Origin: JBCBKU01 sp965267475
Lineage (GTDB): Bacteria; Pseudomonadota; Alphaproteobacteria; Rhodobacterales; Rhodobacteraceae
Assembly (NCBI GenBank): GCA_965267475.1
Contig: OZ254079.1
Span: 930,001 to 994,000 of the forward strand
Reading direction: 5' to 3'
DNA: 64,000 nucleotides
Of the stretch, positions 1 through 8,882 are shown in pieces. How positions within the stretch are numbered: the stretch's first letter is position 1; each line of letters starts with the position of its first letter. The notes beneath the pieces are model-generated. The model saw only the letters and a list, made by a program, of their open reading frames with translations. It made no database searches and was not told the DNA's origin. The position numbers and the translations under genes were made by a program.

Positions 1-1
1 C

Positions 2-883
2 GCGGCGCTTTTGTCCGATGATGTCGACATGATCAACCCGGTGCCGATCCAGGATGCGGCGCGGCTTCAAAGCGATGACAGCGTCAAGGTGATCCAGGGG
101 ATCGAAGCCCGCGTGATCATGCTTGGCTTCGGGCACGAGGCCGACACGCTGAAATTCGGCGCCAATGCAGGGGACGCGAACCCCTTCCAGGACGTGCGCG
201 TCCGCGAAGCCGTGGCCAAGGCGGTCAACGTGCCTGCCATCCTGCAAACGATCATGCGGGGCAGCGCTGAAGAGGCCAGCCAGTTGGTCAGCCCGGCCAT
301 GCGCGGCTTCTCGGAAGCCAATACCGCGCGCACCGGTGTCGATATCGAAGGCGCCAAAGCGCTTTTGGCCGAAGCGGGGTATGCCGACGGATTCTCGTTC
401 GGTCTCAAATGCCCGAACAACCGGTATCTGAACGACGAAGCCGTCTGTCAGGCCGTGACGGGCATGTTGGCCCAGATCGGGATCGAGGCCGAGCTGGATG
501 CCATGCCGGTCCAGAACTACTGGCCGGAACTGCGCGCCGACAATTTCGACATGTATCTGCTCGGGTGGTCACCCGGCACGTTCGACCATGAACACCCGAT
601 CCGGTTTCTGGCCTCGACCCCGAATGAGGAAAAGCGCCTTGGGTCATGGAATTTCGGGGGCTATTCGAACGCCCGGATCGACGAATTGTTGCCGTTGATC
701 CAGTCCGAGATCGACGATGCGAAGCGTCAGGCGATGCTGGATGAGGTGACGTCGCTTTATCAGTCCGAACACGCTTATGTGCCGATGTATGTGCAGCCTC
801 TGGTCTGGGGCACAGCGGCCAATATCGAACTGACACAGCGCCCGGACAACTTCTTCATTCTGCGCTGGGTGACTGTGAACTGA
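2..883 (+). CDS. Peptide-type ABC transporter substrate-binding protein (5' partial)
   Basis: C-terminal part of a family 5 (DppA/OppA-like) periplasmic binding protein that captures a peptide or similar solute for the importer encoded downstream. The reading frame is open to the left edge, so the true start and signal peptide lie outside the window. Visible family features are the FQDVRVREAVAKAVN segment, typical of SBP_bac_5, and the C-terminal region ending in PDNFFILRWVTVN. The permeases and the ATPase at 2.1-7.1 kb are on the same strand and complete the importer, although a glutathione-transferase-like gene sits between. A good terminator hairpin follows the stop codon, which suggests the binding protein is made at a higher level than the membrane parts. 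The substrate cannot be told from sequence. Confidence 0.9.
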   Translation, partial: AALLSDDVDMINPVPIQDAARLQSDDSVKVIQGIEARVIMLGFGHEADTLKFGANAGDANPFQDVRVREAVAKAVNVPAILQTIMRGSAEEASQLVSPAMRGFSEANTARTGVDIEGAKALLAEAGYADGFSFGLKCPNNRYLNDEAVCQAVTGMLAQIGIEAELDAMPVQNYWPELRADNFDMYLLGWSPGTFDHEHPIRFLASTPNEEKRLGSWNFGGYSNARIDELLPLIQSEIDDAKRQAMLDEVTSLYQSEHAYVPMYVQPLVWGTAANIELTQRPDNFFILRWVTVN

Positions 884-888
884 CCCAT

Positions 889-918
889 TGGCAGGGGCTT
901 CTCGGCCCCTGCCATTTT
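889..918 (+). terminator. Rho-independent terminator after the binding-protein gene
   Basis: A 10-bp perfect stem (TGGCAGGGGC pairing with GCCCCTGCCA), a six-base loop and then TTTT, starting six bases after the stop codon. This probably attenuates read-through into the permease genes. Confidence 0.8.
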
Positions 919-963
919 CGGCCGACGGGTTGTCAAAAGGCGCGCCTTCGGCGCAAGTCGTTG

Positions 964-1006
964 TCTCGTCGTCGGCCATGGGCCTCCTCCTCGGGCCGCC
1001 CCGCCG
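964..1006 (+). repeat. Intergenic repeat family A, copy 1
   Basis: A 43-base block that reads TCTCGTCGTCGGCC, then ATGGGCCTCCTCCT, then CGGGCCGCCCCGCCG. It is nearly identical to the block at 2023-2065 and related to 14698-14738. A small hairpin of the type GCGCC-TTCG-GCGC lies just upstream, at about 940-955. The copy falls between the binding-protein terminator and the next gene. Confidence 0.75.
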
Positions 1007-1057
1007 CTGGAGATGGGCCCCTGGTATGGCCGCATTTCCAATGTGAAAGGGACCGCC

Positions 1058-1978
1058 ATGGGACTGATGCTTGCCGGAACCTATCACAAGGAAGATCCCG
1101 GGCCGGACACCCAAGCCGGCGGAGAATTCCAGCGCAGCAAGGCGACGATCCGAAACTGGATCACCGATGACGGCCCGTTTCGACCCGAGCCGGGCAGGTA
1201 TCACCTGTTTGCGGCCTGGAACTGTCCCTGGGCGCATCGGGTTTTGCTGGTGCGGGCGATCAAGGGCTTGGATACCGTGATGTCGGTGTCCTATGCGCGG
1301 CCTCGGCGAACCGAAGACGGTTGGGTCTTCGATGCCACGGGCGCGTATGCCGATCCGCTTTTGGGGGTTCGGTCCTTGCACGAGGCCTATGCCAAGGTGG
1401 ACCCGCCCTATACCGGGCGGATCACCGTTCCGCTTCTTTGGGACCGCGAAACGGATCGGGCGGTGTCGAACGAAAGCGCTGATCTGGTGCGCATGATCGG
1501 GCGGGTCTTCCCCGGCGGGCCGGATCTTTGCCCCCCTGACCTGGAAGCCAGAATCGATGACTGGAATGACCTGATCTATCGGAACGTGAATAACGGCGTC
1601 TATCGGGCCGGGTTCGCCCGCACGCAAGACGCCTATGACGCAGCGGTCCACGAGGTGTTCGAGACGTTGGACCAGATTGAAAGCCAACTGGGGCAAACCG
1701 CGTTTCTGACCGGCGATGCGTTTACCGAAGCCGATCTGCGGCTTTTCCCGACGCTCGCGCGGTTCGATGTGGCCTATCACTATGCGTTCAAGTGCAACCT
1801 GAAGCGGCTGACGGATTATCCCAATCTCTGGGCCTATGCGCGGCGCATCTATGCCATGCCGGGCGTGGCCGGGACGGTGCGGTTCGAGATATACAAGCAA
1901 GGGTATTTTTCGCCGTCACCCTTGCGAAACCCGCTGGGCATCGTTCCTGCGGGACCCGAGATCGACTGGGCGCTATGA
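1058..1978 (+). CDS. Glutathionyl-hydroquinone reductase (Xi-class glutathione transferase, YqjG/ECM4-like)
   Basis: A cytosolic enzyme that reduces glutathionyl-hydroquinones, using a catalytic cysteine instead of the usual Ser or Tyr of glutathione transferases. The motif NCPWAHR places that Cys at about residue 56. The all-helical C-terminal GST domain follows, with TGDAFTEADLRLFPTLARFD near residues 220-240. The start at 1058 was chosen because AAAGGG lies seven bases upstream and the protein then begins at the normal family N-terminus; the frame runs open to 1013, giving 306 residues as annotated. It sits inside a peptide-transporter locus, which is unusual, and is flanked by copies of repeat family A. 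Family assignment is firm. A functional link to the transporter is only inferred from position. Confidence 0.92.
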   Translation: MGLMLAGTYHKEDPGPDTQAGGEFQRSKATIRNWITDDGPFRPEPGRYHLFAAWNCPWAHRVLLVRAIKGLDTVMSVSYARPRRTEDGWVFDATGAYADPLLGVRSLHEAYAKVDPPYTGRITVPLLWDRETDRAVSNESADLVRMIGRVFPGGPDLCPPDLEARIDDWNDLIYRNVNNGVYRAGFARTQDAYDAAVHEVFETLDQIESQLGQTAFLTGDAFTEADLRLFPTLARFDVAYHYAFKCNLKRLTDYPNLWAYARRIYAMPGVAGTVRFEIYKQGYFSPSPLRNPLGIVPAGPEIDWAL

Positions 1979-2022
1979 AGCAAAGCAGTTGCCCAATTGA
2001 GCGCCTTCGCCGCGTTCCCTTC

Positions 2023-2065
2023 TCTCGTCGTCGGCCCTGGGCCTCCTCCTCGGGCCGCCCCGCCG
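2023..2065 (+). repeat. Intergenic repeat family A, copy 2
   Basis: A 43-base block differing from copy 1 (964-1006) at one visible position, preceded by GCGCCTTCGCCGCG. It starts 45 bases after the stop of the reductase gene and ends 47 bases before the permease start. Confidence 0.75.
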
Positions 2066-2111
2066 ATTGGTTGCGCTTGACCCCGCGCGCCGTCGGTCGC
2101 AGGGTCGCCCA

Positions 2112-3080
2112 ATGGTTGGGTTCATCTTCAGGCGGGTCTTTCAGGCACTGATCGTGCTTTTGATCGTGGGGCTCGTGGCCTTCTCGATGTTCCGCTTCAT
2201 GGGCGATCCGGTCGACAACCTTGTCGGGCAGGAAACGACTGAAGCCGATATGGACCGGATCCGGTCTGAACTGGGGCTCGATCAGCCGTTTTTCATTCAG
2301 TACTTCCGCTTCCTCGGCAATGCGGTACAGGGCAACCTGGGCGTGAGTTATGAACAGGGCCGCCCCGTTTCCGAGATCCTGTTGGAACGGGCCCCCGCCA
2401 CGCTCGAACTGGCCCTGGTCTCGGGGATCCTGGCAATCGCCGTCGGGATCATCCTGGGCGTCATAACCGCGATCCGAAGGGACGGCTGGGTGTCAAACCT
2501 GATCATGACGGTGTCGCTGGTCGGCGTTTCCCTTCCCACCTTCCTGATCGGGATCCTGTTGATCTATGTCTTCTCGGTCGAGCTTGACTGGTTGCCGTCC
2601 TTCGGACGGGGCGAGGTGGTCGATCTTGGCGGCTGGTCCACGGGCTTTCTGACCGAAAGCGGGCTGCGCGCGCTGATCCTGCCGGCGATCACGCTTGGGC
2701 TTTATCAGATGACCCTGATCATGCGGCTTGTTCGGTCGGAAATGCTCGAGGTGCTGCGCCAGGATTATGTGCGGTTCGCGCGGGCCCGAGGGCTCAGCCA
2801 GCGGGCCGTGAACTTCCGCCATGCCCTGAAAAACACGCTGGTGCCCGTGATCACCGTGATCGGGTTGCAGCTTGGATCGATCATCGCTTTCGCGATCGTG
2901 ACCGAATCCGTCTTCAACTGGCCGGGCGTCGGACTTTTGTTCATCAACGCGATCCGCTTCGTCGATATTCCGGTGATGGCCGCCTATCTGATGCTCATTT
3001 CAGTCATGTTCGTGGCTATCAATCTGATCGTGGATCTCTTGTATTACTGGGTGGATCCGCGCCTTCGGGGAGGCGTTTGA
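2112..3080 (+). CDS. ABC transporter permease, DppB/OppB type
   Basis: One of the two inner-membrane subunits of the peptide-type importer. About six membrane segments are visible, beginning IFRRVFQALIVLLIVGLVAF at the N-terminus, with the family's early periplasmic region (GDPVDNLVGQETT). The cytoplasmic EAA loop that docks on the ATPase is present as DYVRFARARGLSQRAVNF. Start 2112 gives 322 residues and the canonical MVGFIFRRVF opening; a further 15 in-frame residues upstream lie over repeat family A and look non-coding. The next permease starts on the base after this stop codon, so the two are translationally coupled. Confidence 0.93.
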   Translation: MVGFIFRRVFQALIVLLIVGLVAFSMFRFMGDPVDNLVGQETTEADMDRIRSELGLDQPFFIQYFRFLGNAVQGNLGVSYEQGRPVSEILLERAPATLELALVSGILAIAVGIILGVITAIRRDGWVSNLIMTVSLVGVSLPTFLIGILLIYVFSVELDWLPSFGRGEVVDLGGWSTGFLTESGLRALILPAITLGLYQMTLIMRLVRSEMLEVLRQDYVRFARARGLSQRAVNFRHALKNTLVPVITVIGLQLGSIIAFAIVTESVFNWPGVGLLFINAIRFVDIPVMAAYLMLISVMFVAINLIVDLLYYWVDPRLRGGV

Positions 3081-4028
3081 TTGACTGATGTGATCGAGGA
3101 AACCGACGCCCCGCAATCCCGGCTAGCCCGTTGGTGGGACAGCGATCTGGCCTGGCGGTTCCGCCACGCGCCGGTTGCGATGATCTCGGCCGCCGTCACG
3201 CTGATCCTGATCCTGTCGGCGGTGTTTGCCCCGTGGATTGCGCCGATGAACCCGTTCGATCCGGCGCAGTTGAACCTGTTGAACGGGTTCACCCCGCCGG
3301 GCGAGGCCAATGCTTTCACCGGCGACAGCTTCTGGCTTGGCACCGATGATCAGGGTCGCGACATCTTCTCGACGATCCTTTACGGCATGCGGATTTCGCT
3401 GTTCGTGGGGTTCGCCGCGGTGGGGTTTGCGCTGGTCCTGGGTGTCACGCTGGGTTTGATCGCGGGCTATGCCGGCGGGTGGACCGAGACGATCATCATG
3501 CGCGTCGCCGATGTGCAGTTGACCTTCCCTTCGCTTCTGGTGGCCATGCTGATCTTCGGGATCGCAAAGGGGATCACCCCGGTTCAGTATCATGACCAGG
3601 TGGCGATCTGGGTTCTGATCCTGGCGATTGGCCTTTCCGATTGGGTGCAGTTCGCGCGCGTGGTGCGCGGGGCGACCCTGGTCGAGATGCGGAAGGAATA
3701 CGTCGCGGCAGCGCAACTGATCGGGCGGTCTGCGCCTGCGATCCTGATCCGCCACATCCTGCCGAATGTGCTGTCGCCCGTCCTGGTGATAGCGACGATA
3801 TCGCTGGCACTTGCGATCATCGCCGAGGCGACGCTGTCCTTCCTGGGTGTCGGAGCGCCCGCGACCGAGCCGTCTTTGGGGACGCTCATCCGGATCGGGC
3901 AGGGGTTCCTGTTTTCGGGCGAATGGTGGATCCTGTTCTTCCCCTCGGTCACGCTTCTGGCCCTGGCGCTTTCGGTGAACCTGCTTGGGGACTGGCTCAG
4001 GGATGCTCTGAACCCGCGGTTGAAATGA
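3081..4028 (+). CDS. ABC transporter permease, DppC/OppC type
   Basis: Second membrane subunit of the peptide-type importer. It has an N-terminal cytoplasmic stretch and first membrane helix (AVTLILILSAVFAPWIAP), the family's HPFG-like region given here as LGTDDQGRDIFSTILYG, and the EAA loop EYVAAAQLIGRSAPAILIRH. The start is TTG, directly abutting the DppB-type stop codon, and there is no better ATG in frame near it; coupling to the upstream gene would compensate for the weak start. The stop overlaps the start of the GNAT gene (ATGA at 4025-4028). Length of 315 residues is normal. Confidence 0.93.
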   Translation: MTDVIEETDAPQSRLARWWDSDLAWRFRHAPVAMISAAVTLILILSAVFAPWIAPMNPFDPAQLNLLNGFTPPGEANAFTGDSFWLGTDDQGRDIFSTILYGMRISLFVGFAAVGFALVLGVTLGLIAGYAGGWTETIIMRVADVQLTFPSLLVAMLIFGIAKGITPVQYHDQVAIWVLILAIGLSDWVQFARVVRGATLVEMRKEYVAAAQLIGRSAPAILIRHILPNVLSPVLVIATISLALAIIAEATLSFLGVGAPATEPSLGTLIRIGQGFLFSGEWWILFFPSVTLLALALSVNLLGDWLRDALNPRLK

Positions 4029-4867
4029 CCCAGGTGCCAGTGTTCCGGAGCATGACCGCGTCAGACCTTGAATCTGTCCTGAACTGGGCCGCGGAAGAAG
4101 GCTGGAACCCGGGCCTCGACGATGCAGAGGCCTTTCATGCGACCGACCAGGAAGGTTTTTTTCTGGCCGAGGTGGGCGGCGAGCCAGCGGCAGCGATCTC
4201 GGTGGTGAACCACGGGTCCGACCTTGCGTTTCTTGGGCTTTACATTTGTCGGCCTGAGTTTCGCGGAAAGGGCATAGGCTATGCGCTTTGGCAGCACGCG
4301 CTTCCCCACGCGGGCAGCCGGCCCATTGGTCTTGATGGCGTACCCGACCAGCAGGCGAATTATGCGAAATCCGGCTTTGAAAAGGCTGGAGAGACATATC
4401 GGTTTGTCGGTGTCATCGAACACCGGGCCGCCGCACAGGTTCGCGCAGCCCGCGCAGAGGATCTCGCAGGTCTCATCCGGCTAGAGGCCCGTGCGACGGG
4501 ATATGACAGGCGAGCGTTTCTTGGGTCTTGGTTTGCCGACATTGAACGCAGAAAGACTGTGGTTCTTGAGGCGGAAGGAACCATCCGCGGCCTTGCAACC
4601 ATCCGCAAGTGCCGGAACGGATTCAAAATCGGGCCGCTGGTGTCCGACACACAAGAAGAGGCCCAGACGCTTCTCCATGCCGCCGCTGAACATGCTCAGG
4701 GTCAGCCCATCATGATCGACGTGCCTGACGTGCAACGGGCGCTATCTGATTACTGTGAAAGTCTGGGAATGGTCGTGCCGTTCAATACGGCTCGCATGTA
4801 TCGCGGTCCCGCACCTCGGGGATCCGCATCAATGATCCATGCGGTTGCGACGCTTGAACTTGGCTAG
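4025..4867 (+). CDS. GNAT-family N-acetyltransferase with a YitH/HolE-like C-terminal domain
   Basis: Predicted cytosolic acyl-CoA N-acetyltransferase of unknown substrate. The N-terminal GNAT domain (about residues 5-130) holds the acetyl-CoA loop in YICRPEFRGKGIGYALWQHA. The C-terminal half (about 140-280) resembles the second domain of YitH-type acetyltransferases, with GYDRRAFLGSW and IGPLV. Start 4025 overlaps the permease stop by ATGA, so it is coupled to the transporter operon; the open frame upstream is a shadow inside the permease. A gene of this kind inside a peptide importer suggests modification of the imported compound, but that is inference. Its stop overlaps the stop of the opposing gene by four bases. 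Confidence 0.85.
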   Translation: MTQVPVFRSMTASDLESVLNWAAEEGWNPGLDDAEAFHATDQEGFFLAEVGGEPAAAISVVNHGSDLAFLGLYICRPEFRGKGIGYALWQHALPHAGSRPIGLDGVPDQQANYAKSGFEKAGETYRFVGVIEHRAAAQVRAARAEDLAGLIRLEARATGYDRRAFLGSWFADIERRKTVVLEAEGTIRGLATIRKCRNGFKIGPLVSDTQEEAQTLLHAAAEHAQGQPIMIDVPDVQRALSDYCESLGMVVPFNTARMYRGPAPRGSASMIHAVATLELG

Positions 4868-5283
4868 TTTTCAGCCTCGGCTCGCCGGTTGATTTCGTCA
4901 GCTTCGCAAATGGCAAAAGCCACGACCTGATCGGCGAAAGGCCCGGCGTCCTGGGCATAGCGGACGGCGGCATTGGCGTCGGCCACCGCCTGATTGGCGA
5001 AGGCGTTGGCTGCGGCCACGTATTCGGTCAAAAGCGCTTCCCATGTCTCCACCGCGGCGCCATAGGCGGCAATCTGTTCGGGCGTACAGCTTTCTTGGTT
5101 CGGGCTCGACACATCCAGACAGGCGGGCAGCGCAGGGCGCAAGGACGGATCGGGTGGCGCAGCGGGAAGGGCCGTCACGGCGGGCGGTGTACCTGCGAAC
5201 TCCGGCGGCACGCAATCCGCCGCCACTGCCATCGGCACGGCGCAGGCCAAAATACCCGCCAACCAAGCTGTCCTGCGCCCCAT
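4864..5283 (-). CDS. Small exported protein of unknown function
   Basis: Not recognised. The N-terminus is a clear signal peptide (WLAGILACAVPMAVAADC) and the mature part carries a proline/alanine-rich linker, then SPNQESCTPEQIAAYGAAVETWE and an alanine-rich helical region. Several cysteines (in ADCVPPEF, PACLDV, QESCTP, FAICEA) could form two disulfides in the periplasm. Start 5283 (MGRRTAWLAG) is preferred over the upstream Met because it puts a short basic n-region before the hydrophobic core. It lies on the opposite strand between the GNAT and ATPase genes of the transporter operon, splitting it. About 139 residues. Confidence 0.7.
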   Translation of the reverse strand: MGRRTAWLAGILACAVPMAVAADCVPPEFAGTPPAVTALPAAPPDPSLRPALPACLDVSSPNQESCTPEQIAAYGAAVETWEALLTEYVAAANAFANQAVADANAAVRYAQDAGPFADQVVAFAICEADEINRRAEAEN

Positions 5284-5426
5284 TCGGCAGCCCCCTTCGT
5301 CCCCTTCGCGCAAACTTAGCCGGATACGGGATGGGTTGCCAGATCCGAGCGTCCGGCCCCAATTGAAGGGCTTTCCATTCCGAGAGATCCAAGATCATAC
5401 TGGTCCGGCACAACACGGGATCGGCG

Positions 5427-7136
5427 ATGGCCCTTCTTGAAATCCATGGACTGACCGTCGCCTTTCCGGGCAGGCGGGGCACATTCGTCGCGGTCGATCA
5501 CGCCGATCTGGTGGTCGAGCCTGGTCAGATCCACGGGCTTGTGGGCGAAAGCGGGGCCGGTAAGTCGACGATCGGCGCCGCCGTCATGGGTCTGATCGAC
5601 GCGCCGGGCAGGATCGACGATGGCACGATCCGGTTTCGCGGAGAGGAGATCCAGGGCCGCGACGCGGACGCCATGCGCGCGCTTCGGGGCGACAAGATCT
5701 CGATGATCTTTCAGGACCCGCTGACATCGCTGAACCCGCTGTTCACAGTAGGCCAGCAATTGATCGAGACGATCACAACACATTTGGACGTCTCCGACGG
5801 CGAAGCGCGGAAACGCGCACGGGATCTGATCGACCGAGTGGGAATCCCGGACCCCGAGACGCGGCTTGATCAGTATCCGCACCAGTTTTCGGGCGGGATG
5901 CGGCAAAGGGTCGTGATCGCGCTGGCGCTTTGCTCCGAACCGGATGTGATCATCGCCGATGAACCGACGACCGCGCTGGACGTCGCGGTGCAGGCGCAGA
6001 TCCTCGACCTGATCAAGGACCTGGCCGAAGAGCGTCAGGTGGGCGTCATTCTGATCACCCATGATATGGGCGTCATTGCCGACACGACCGACCGCGTGAC
6101 CGTCATGTATCAAGGCGCGGTGGTTGAAAGCGGGCCGACAGCGGATGTTCTGGGGCGGCCCCAGCACCCATACACCAAAAGCCTGATCGCAGCGGTGCCG
6201 CGTCCGACCGTCCGCCTGCGGCGGTTCCCGCAACTCAGCTATGGCGGGCGCGAGACGACGTTCAAGATCGAGGATCTGGCGCGGACCTGGCCTGCGACCA
6301 AGGTTGATCCGTCGAAGGCCCTGATCCGGGCCGAAGGGCTGACCAAGCGATTTTTGTCCAAACGGTCGCTGATCCCGTCTCGGCGCGAATACTTCACCGC
6401 CGTCAGCAGCGCGACATTCGAGATCAAGGAAGGCGAGGTGTTTGGGCTCGTCGGCGAAAGCGGATCGGGAAAATCCACGATTGCGCGCATGATCGCGGGG
6501 CTTTACCCGGTCGATGAAGGGCGGTTCTGGTTCGACGGCGATGAAATCACCGGCGCGAATGCCGAAACGCTGGCGGCCTATCGCGCGGACATCCAGATGA
6601 TCTTTCAGGATCCGTTTTCGTCGCTAAACCCACGGATGCGCGTCGACACGATTGTGGGTGAACCCGCGCGGCACCACGGGATCCTGTCGGGCAAGGCTCT
6701 GGCTGAACGCGTGGATGAGCTCTTGGACCGGGTGGGTCTCGGGGCAGAGGCCGGCAGAAAGTATCCGCATGAGTTTTCCGGCGGGCAGCGGCAAAGGATC
6801 TCAATCGCGCGGGCGCTTGCGACGCAGCCTAGGTTCCTGATCTGTGACGAGCCGACCTCGGCGCTCGATGTATCGATCCAGGCGCAGATCCTGAACATCC
6901 TCATGGATTTGCAGGAGTATTTGGGTCTGACGCTTCTGTTCATCTCGCATGACTTGCCGGTGGTGCGCCAGATCTGCGACCGGGTTGGCGTCATGCAGCA
7001 TGGCCAACTTCTTGAGATTGCCGAAACCGAGACGCTTTTTGCCGCACCGTCGCACGACTATACCAAGGGGCTTCTCAGCTTGATGCCGCGGCTTGACGGT
7101 CTGTCGCAGGAAGGGATTGCCGAAGCCGCCGGATAA
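5427..7136 (+). CDS. Fused dual ATP-binding protein of the peptide-type ABC importer (DppD-DppF/YejF-like)
   Basis: Energy-coupling subunit with two complete ABC ATPase domains in one chain. Domain 1 has Walker A GESGAGKST (about residue 38), signature SGGMRQRV and Walker B VIIADEPTTALD. Domain 2 has Walker A GESGSGKST (about 350), signature SGGQRQRI and Walker B FLICDEPTSALD. Between them is the oligopeptide-family tail HPYTKSLIAAVP; a second such tail (HDYTKGLLSLMP) is near the C-terminus. The length of 569 residues fits fused members. It belongs with the binding protein and permeases upstream although a reverse-strand gene intervenes, so it may have its own promoter in 5284-5426. A repeat family C hairpin follows the stop. 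Confidence 0.93.
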   Translation: MALLEIHGLTVAFPGRRGTFVAVDHADLVVEPGQIHGLVGESGAGKSTIGAAVMGLIDAPGRIDDGTIRFRGEEIQGRDADAMRALRGDKISMIFQDPLTSLNPLFTVGQQLIETITTHLDVSDGEARKRARDLIDRVGIPDPETRLDQYPHQFSGGMRQRVVIALALCSEPDVIIADEPTTALDVAVQAQILDLIKDLAEERQVGVILITHDMGVIADTTDRVTVMYQGAVVESGPTADVLGRPQHPYTKSLIAAVPRPTVRLRRFPQLSYGGRETTFKIEDLARTWPATKVDPSKALIRAEGLTKRFLSKRSLIPSRREYFTAVSSATFEIKEGEVFGLVGESGSGKSTIARMIAGLYPVDEGRFWFDGDEITGANAETLAAYRADIQMIFQDPFSSLNPRMRVDTIVGEPARHHGILSGKALAERVDELLDRVGLGAEAGRKYPHEFSGGQRQRISIARALATQPRFLICDEPTSALDVSIQAQILNILMDLQEYLGLTLLFISHDLPVVRQICDRVGVMQHGQLLEIAETETLFAAPSHDYTKGLLSLMPRLDGLSQEGIAEAAG

Positions 7137-7137
7137 A

Positions 7138-7185
7138 GGCGCGCTTTGGCCGGGCCCCACCCGCCCGCCCGCACCAAAGCGCGCG
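7138..7185. repeat. Palindromic repeat family C, copy 1
   Basis: Inverted repeat GCGCGCTTTGG (7139-7149) and CCAAAGCGCGC (7174-7184), exact over 11 bp, around a loop that contains CACCCGCCCGC. It lies between the converging ends of the ATPase and LysR genes. Further copies are at 26648-26702 and 27694-27740. It may serve as a two-way transcription stop. Confidence 0.8.
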
Positions 7186-7196
7186 ACCCGCGCCGT

Positions 7197-8147
7197 TCAG
7201 GCGCTGCGCGTTTGGGTCAACGGGAAGGGAACCGGCTGGATCCGTGGCTTCAGGTAACGTTCATTTGCGAAGATATCGACCAGCACGTCGAAGACCAGCC
7301 GGATCCGCTTGCTGGTCTGCAGTTCCCGGTGCGTGGTCAGCCAGGTGAACCCTTCGAACCGTGGCAAATCCGGCAGCACGACCTCGACCTCGGGCGTGGC
7401 ATCGCCCAGCCGTTCCTCCATCATGCCAAGGCCAAGCCCGTGGCGGACGTACTCCCAGAAGACCAGCCCGTTATCGGTCGCGATCCGAAAGTTATCCCGC
7501 GTCAGCGGCATGCCGATCTTGGCCATTTCCTCGGCGGTCCGGCCCGGATCACCGATGGCGATCCCGTCCATGCGGGCAAGATCCGCAACGGTCTTCGGGC
7601 GCCCGACACGGTCAAGATACCGCGTAGCGCCATAAAGGCGCCCGGTCACGCGGCCCACCTTCTTGGCGATCAGTTCGGGCTGGTTCGGCTCTACGTGGCG
7701 GACAGCGATATCGGCCTCGCGGCGCTGAATGTCACGAATGTCGTTGGCGGCCACGACTTCGATCTCGATCCCTGGTGCCCGGGCCCGGATTTCGGCCAGC
7801 GCATGGGGCAGGATCACCGCAGAAAAGATGTCGCTTGCGGTGATCGACACCTTGCCTTCGACCGATTGGGACTGGCCCGTGGCCGAAAGCGACACGCGCG
7901 TCGCGGCTTCGCCCATGGCGCGGACATGTTCCAGAAGATCGCGCCCCGAAGGCGTCAGTTCCAGCGACCGCCCGACCCGTTCGAACAGGACGACGCCAAG
8001 CTCATCCTCGATGGCAGCGACCTGACGGCCAAGCGTCGGCTGGGTCAGGCGCAAGGCCCGGGCGGCAGCCGACAAAGACCCTTCCTCGGCCGTCGCCAGA
8101 AAGGCCCGGATATGATTCCAGTCGAAGTTCACGGCAGACCAATTCAT
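7197..8147 (-). CDS. LysR-family transcriptional regulator
   Basis: DNA-binding regulator with the LysR winged helix at the N-terminus (about residues 8-68): NHIRAFLATAEEGSLSAAAR, then LTQPTLGRQVAAIEDELGVVLFER. The rest is the substrate-binding effector domain with a usual total length of 316 residues. It is divergent from a methyltransferase gene 89 bp away, the classic arrangement for a LysR target, so that gene is the likeliest regulated one; the effector is unknown. The ATG start at 8147 leaves nine residues before the helix-turn-helix, which is normal. Confidence 0.92.
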   Translation of the reverse strand: MNWSAVNFDWNHIRAFLATAEEGSLSAAARALRLTQPTLGRQVAAIEDELGVVLFERVGRSLELTPSGRDLLEHVRAMGEAATRVSLSATGQSQSVEGKVSITASDIFSAVILPHALAEIRARAPGIEIEVVAANDIRDIQRREADIAVRHVEPNQPELIAKKVGRVTGRLYGATRYLDRVGRPKTVADLARMDGIAIGDPGRTAEEMAKIGMPLTRDNFRIATDNGLVFWEYVRHGLGLGMMEERLGDATPEVEVVLPDLPRFEGFTWLTTHRELQTSKRIRLVFDVLVDIFANERYLKPRIQPVPFPLTQTRSA

Positions 8148-8236
8148 GCATTTTTGTATAACCGTTGCCCGAATTTCCGCAATTCTTTATCGGACCCGAT
8201 GGGTCTATCTCTGTCCGGGATAAGGAGACACGAGAT

Positions 8237-8869
8237 ATGAGCACCGCATTGACCATGAAACCCCACGCCCCGTTTTGGGACAAACTCGCCCGCCGCTATG
8301 CTGCCCAGCCGATCAAGGATCAGGCGGCCTATGAAACGACGCTAGAGCGGACGCGCTCGTATCTGGGGCAAGAGGATAAGGTTCTTGAGCTCGGATGCGG
8401 CACCGGCACCACGGCGTTGATTCTGGCCGAAGCGGTTTCCGACTACACCGCAAGCGATTTCTCGTCCGGTATGATTGAGGTCGCCGAGGAAAAGCGCGTG
8501 GCCCAGAAAGCCGGGAATGTCACCTTTCGTGTGGCCGAGCTGGGCGACCATGTCGCCGCCGGCGAACGTTATGACGCGGTGATGGGTTTCAACTTCTTCC
8601 ACCTTGTCCGGGACCCGGAACAGGCCTTTATGGATGTCCGGTCGATTTTGAAGCCCGGCGGGATTTTCATCTCGAAAACCGTCTGCCTGAAGGGCAAATG
8701 GTACCTCCGCCCGGTCATTTGGACGATGCAGCGCCTGGGCAAGGCGCCGTTTGTCGGCTTTCTGTCGGCCGGTGACGTCGAAAACATGATCGCGCGCGCC
8801 GGGTTCGAGATCCTGGAAACCGGCAGTTACCCGTCGGTGTCCCGCTTCGTCGTGGCGCGCAAGATCTAA
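8237..8869 (+). CDS. Class I SAM-dependent methyltransferase
   Basis: Predicted cytosolic methyltransferase; substrate not known. The SAM-binding motif I is VLELGCGTGTTAL (about residue 45), followed by the acidic motif II in YTASDFSSGMIEVA and a motif III region in ILKPGGIFISKTV. The ATG at 8237 follows a strong AAGGAGA site and gives 210 residues; the longer frame upstream covers the promoter region shared with the LysR gene. Transcription is probably under that divergent regulator. The PFWDKLARRYAAQPI N-terminus is typical of small UbiE-like methyltransferases in this group. Confidence 0.88.
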   Translation: MSTALTMKPHAPFWDKLARRYAAQPIKDQAAYETTLERTRSYLGQEDKVLELGCGTGTTALILAEAVSDYTASDFSSGMIEVAEEKRVAQKAGNVTFRVAELGDHVAAGERYDAVMGFNFFHLVRDPEQAFMDVRSILKPGGIFISKTVCLKGKWYLRPVIWTMQRLGKAPFVGFLSAGDVENMIARAGFEILETGSYPSVSRFVVARKI

Positions 8870-8882
8870 GTGGGTTCCACCG

